Positions 62,389 to 64,000 of a stretch of 64,000 bases of DNA are shown one piece after another (within the stretch, counting starts at the first letter, position 1; each line of letters starts with the position of its first letter). Location: contig OY292275.1 of the NCBI GenBank assembly GCA_958496175.1, positions 1,364,001 through 1,428,000 of the forward strand, given 5' to 3'. The notes beneath the pieces were generated by a model. The model ran no database searches. It saw only the letters and a program-made list of their open reading frames with translations, and was not told the DNA's origin. Both the position numbers and the translations under genes were made by a program. This stretch comes from Sisyra terminalis (taxonomy: Eukaryota; Arthropoda; Insecta; Neuroptera; Sisyridae).

Positions 62389-63609
62389 AAGGGTCTAGCA
62401 GAATCCACATGGCCAGTTGGCCCCCAAACAGGAACTTATGTCGAAACTTATGTCAAAATAATGGCTTGATATACAAACACATTTTATATACTTTTCGCGA
62501 CCAAATTCCTCTTTGCTCTTGAGATATGGGCAAATATGTCCTCCCGCATGGCTATTTTTCAAAGTTATATATCTCAAAAACTAATTAAGCTAGAGAAGTG
62601 AAACCAACGCGAGGCTTTAGATTATTTTACAGAGTATATCACATATTTTTTTGGAATTTTTAGAAAAAAAATTATACAAAAAAAATCCAAAAAACAAATG
62701 AAATATTTTTTTTACGTGTTCTCTGAAAATGACAATCACGAAAAAAATATATTTTATGCTTCTACATGAGCACTATAACTCATAAAAATTGCGTGAAAAA
62801 ATATTTGGTGCAACATCTTGAAAAAAAATGAAATGTGATTTACGCCTACTAATATACCTCGGTTTTATTTTTTTCGAAGTGTTGCACCACATTTTTTCAC
62901 AAAACTTTAATAAAAAATAGGACACATATAGAACTAAAGCATATATTATTTTCATAATTGTAAGTCTAAGGAAACATAAAATTTTTTTTTGTGTTTCTAT
63001 ATTTACTCTTAAAATGATTACTTTCAAGAACAAAATAATTGATCACAAAAGAAAAAAAAAGCAACTAGGGTTCAATTTTTATTAAAATAAGAATAATTAA
63101 AAAAATATCGTCATTGCTGTAATTTATTACAACTGGAATATTATGAACCTAAAATAATTTAGTTAGTATCTCGTAGTACGCAGAATTCTGGGTAATTATT
63201 GTTCATATGGAAAATAACAAATAAAAGCTGTTGCATGAGAACAATATTCCACTGTAAAGTTTCTATTGGAGAATCACAGGAATAACGGAAAATACTATTG
63301 CAATCTTTACCATTCGAAATATAATCATTGTATATACGGCCGTCTTTGCTATTTGTACATATGTCTTGATTTTACTTCTACCCTAATGATATTAAGTGCT
63401 TATTGTACACATTGTTTTAAAATATTATTTGATAGTTCATTTATTCGCCCACTTTAGGTAGAACTTGTAAAAATTTTGGTATGAGCCAGTGAATAATATC
63501 CTAAGCTAAATGGAGAAAACCAAGTAATTCAGATGCCGTCAAAATGTACCCAGAATTAATTGGAGACGCATAGTATTCCAGTTGTCATAAATTATAACAA
63601 TTAGGATAA

Positions 63610-63769
63610 TTTTTTCAAATAATAAGACAATTCAGGTTGTTTACGATCGTTTTTTTTGTTTGATTTTTTTACTATTTAATTAGCTACGTTTCGTTACGTA
63701 TCGTAACTTCATCAGGCTGGATGAAGTTATTATTTAAAAAAATAAAAGCTGAGATCAGAATTTTTTCAC
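63610..63769 (-). mobile_element. 160-bp hammerhead-bearing insertion (element iii)
   Basis: Flanked by an exact 12-bp direct repeat CAATTAGGATAA (63598-63609 and 63770-63781). It is non-coding. The minus strand contains a complete type I hammerhead-like motif in its middle. The size and target duplication resemble a single repeat unit of a retrozyme or a solo Penelope-type terminal repeat. Confidence 0.7.
63682..63718 (-). ncRNA. Hammerhead-like ribozyme motif with canonical CUGAUGA core (element iii)
   Basis: Minus strand order: AGC, CTGATGA, a spare A, stem II GTTAC-gatac-GTAAC, GAAA, self-complementary ACGT stem III, A at the cleavage position, GCT closing stem I. All invariant core bases are present. 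Cleavage would be between 63685 and 63684. GUA is an acceptable NUH triplet. Confidence 0.68.
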
Positions 63770-64000
63770 CAATTAGGATAACTTTTATTTATTCTTATTT
63801 TAATAAGAATTGAACACTAGTTGCTTTTTTTTCTTTTGGGATCAATTACTTTGATCTTGAAAGTAATCATCTTAAGAGTAAATATAGAAAAACAAAAAAA
63901 ATAATAAAAATTATTTTTTTAGACTTACAATTATGAAAATAATATATGTTTTGCTTCTATAGGTGGCCTACTTTTTATTGAAGTTTTGTGAAAAAAAATT

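Larger units (their letters stand above)
62389..64000. mobile_element. Foldback element A, copy 2, right end outside the window
   Basis: The left arm (62389-62990) matches element A copy 1 base for base over long stretches, starting AAAGGGTCTAGCAG. The interior palindrome (about 62990-63115 with 63770-63900) and the start of the right arm (from about 63915) follow, and the element runs off the window. Its loop is much longer than in copy 1 and holds element iii. Confidence 0.8.

Overview
The window is AT-rich animal nuclear DNA, most likely from an arthropod and probably an insect. Supporting signs are very short introns (65 and 74 bp) with GT/AG borders, AATAAA-type poly(A) signals, dense short hairpin-type transposons, and typical animal proteins (alpha-tubulin, a FAM86-type methyltransferase, a His/Gln-rich regulator). 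The species cannot be named from the sequence. No bacterial operon, rRNA, tRNA, CRISPR array, reverse transcriptase or intact transposase was seen.

Three protein-coding loci are supported, all on the minus strand. They are an intronless, divergent alpha-tubulin (4060-5409) with Asp at position 254 in place of the catalytic Glu; a complete three-exon eEF2-lysine methyltransferase of the FAM86 family (34711-35869, 339 aa); and the last coding exon of a larger low-complexity, probably nuclear regulator (60667-61153), whose other exons lie beyond the right edge. They show no operon-like link to each other.

Most of the rest is repeats. 1.36-3.95 kb holds a three-layer nested insertion of palindromes. 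6.4-8.85 kb is a tandem pair of 1.1-kb units. 10.5-15.7 kb holds foldback elements carrying hammerhead-ribozyme-like motifs. 17.8-19.5 kb and 22.6-26.4 kb hold direct-repeat families and a 1-kb palindrome. 26.4-31 kb and 36.6-38.2 kb hold further long foldbacks. 44-46.5 kb and 49.5-56 kb are degenerate tandem arrays. A second copy of the first foldback family runs off the right end. The stretches 41.3-44.1, 46.9-49.0 and 56.0-60.7 kb lack these families and look single-copy. They hold G-rich tracts, cAMP-response-type palindromes and small hairpins, as might be expected of 3' UTR or regulatory DNA.

The most interesting signal is that three unrelated short repeats share one RNA-like architecture: a CUGANGA-type core, a spare A, a 5-6 bp stem II, GAAA, a self-complementary stem III, and a 3-bp stem I flush with the core. 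All three are flanked by direct repeats of variable length (8, 12, 12 and 14 bp). This fits non-autonomous, Penelope/retrozyme-like retroelements with type I hammerhead ribozymes. One of the families is arranged head-to-head, so both strands carry the motif.
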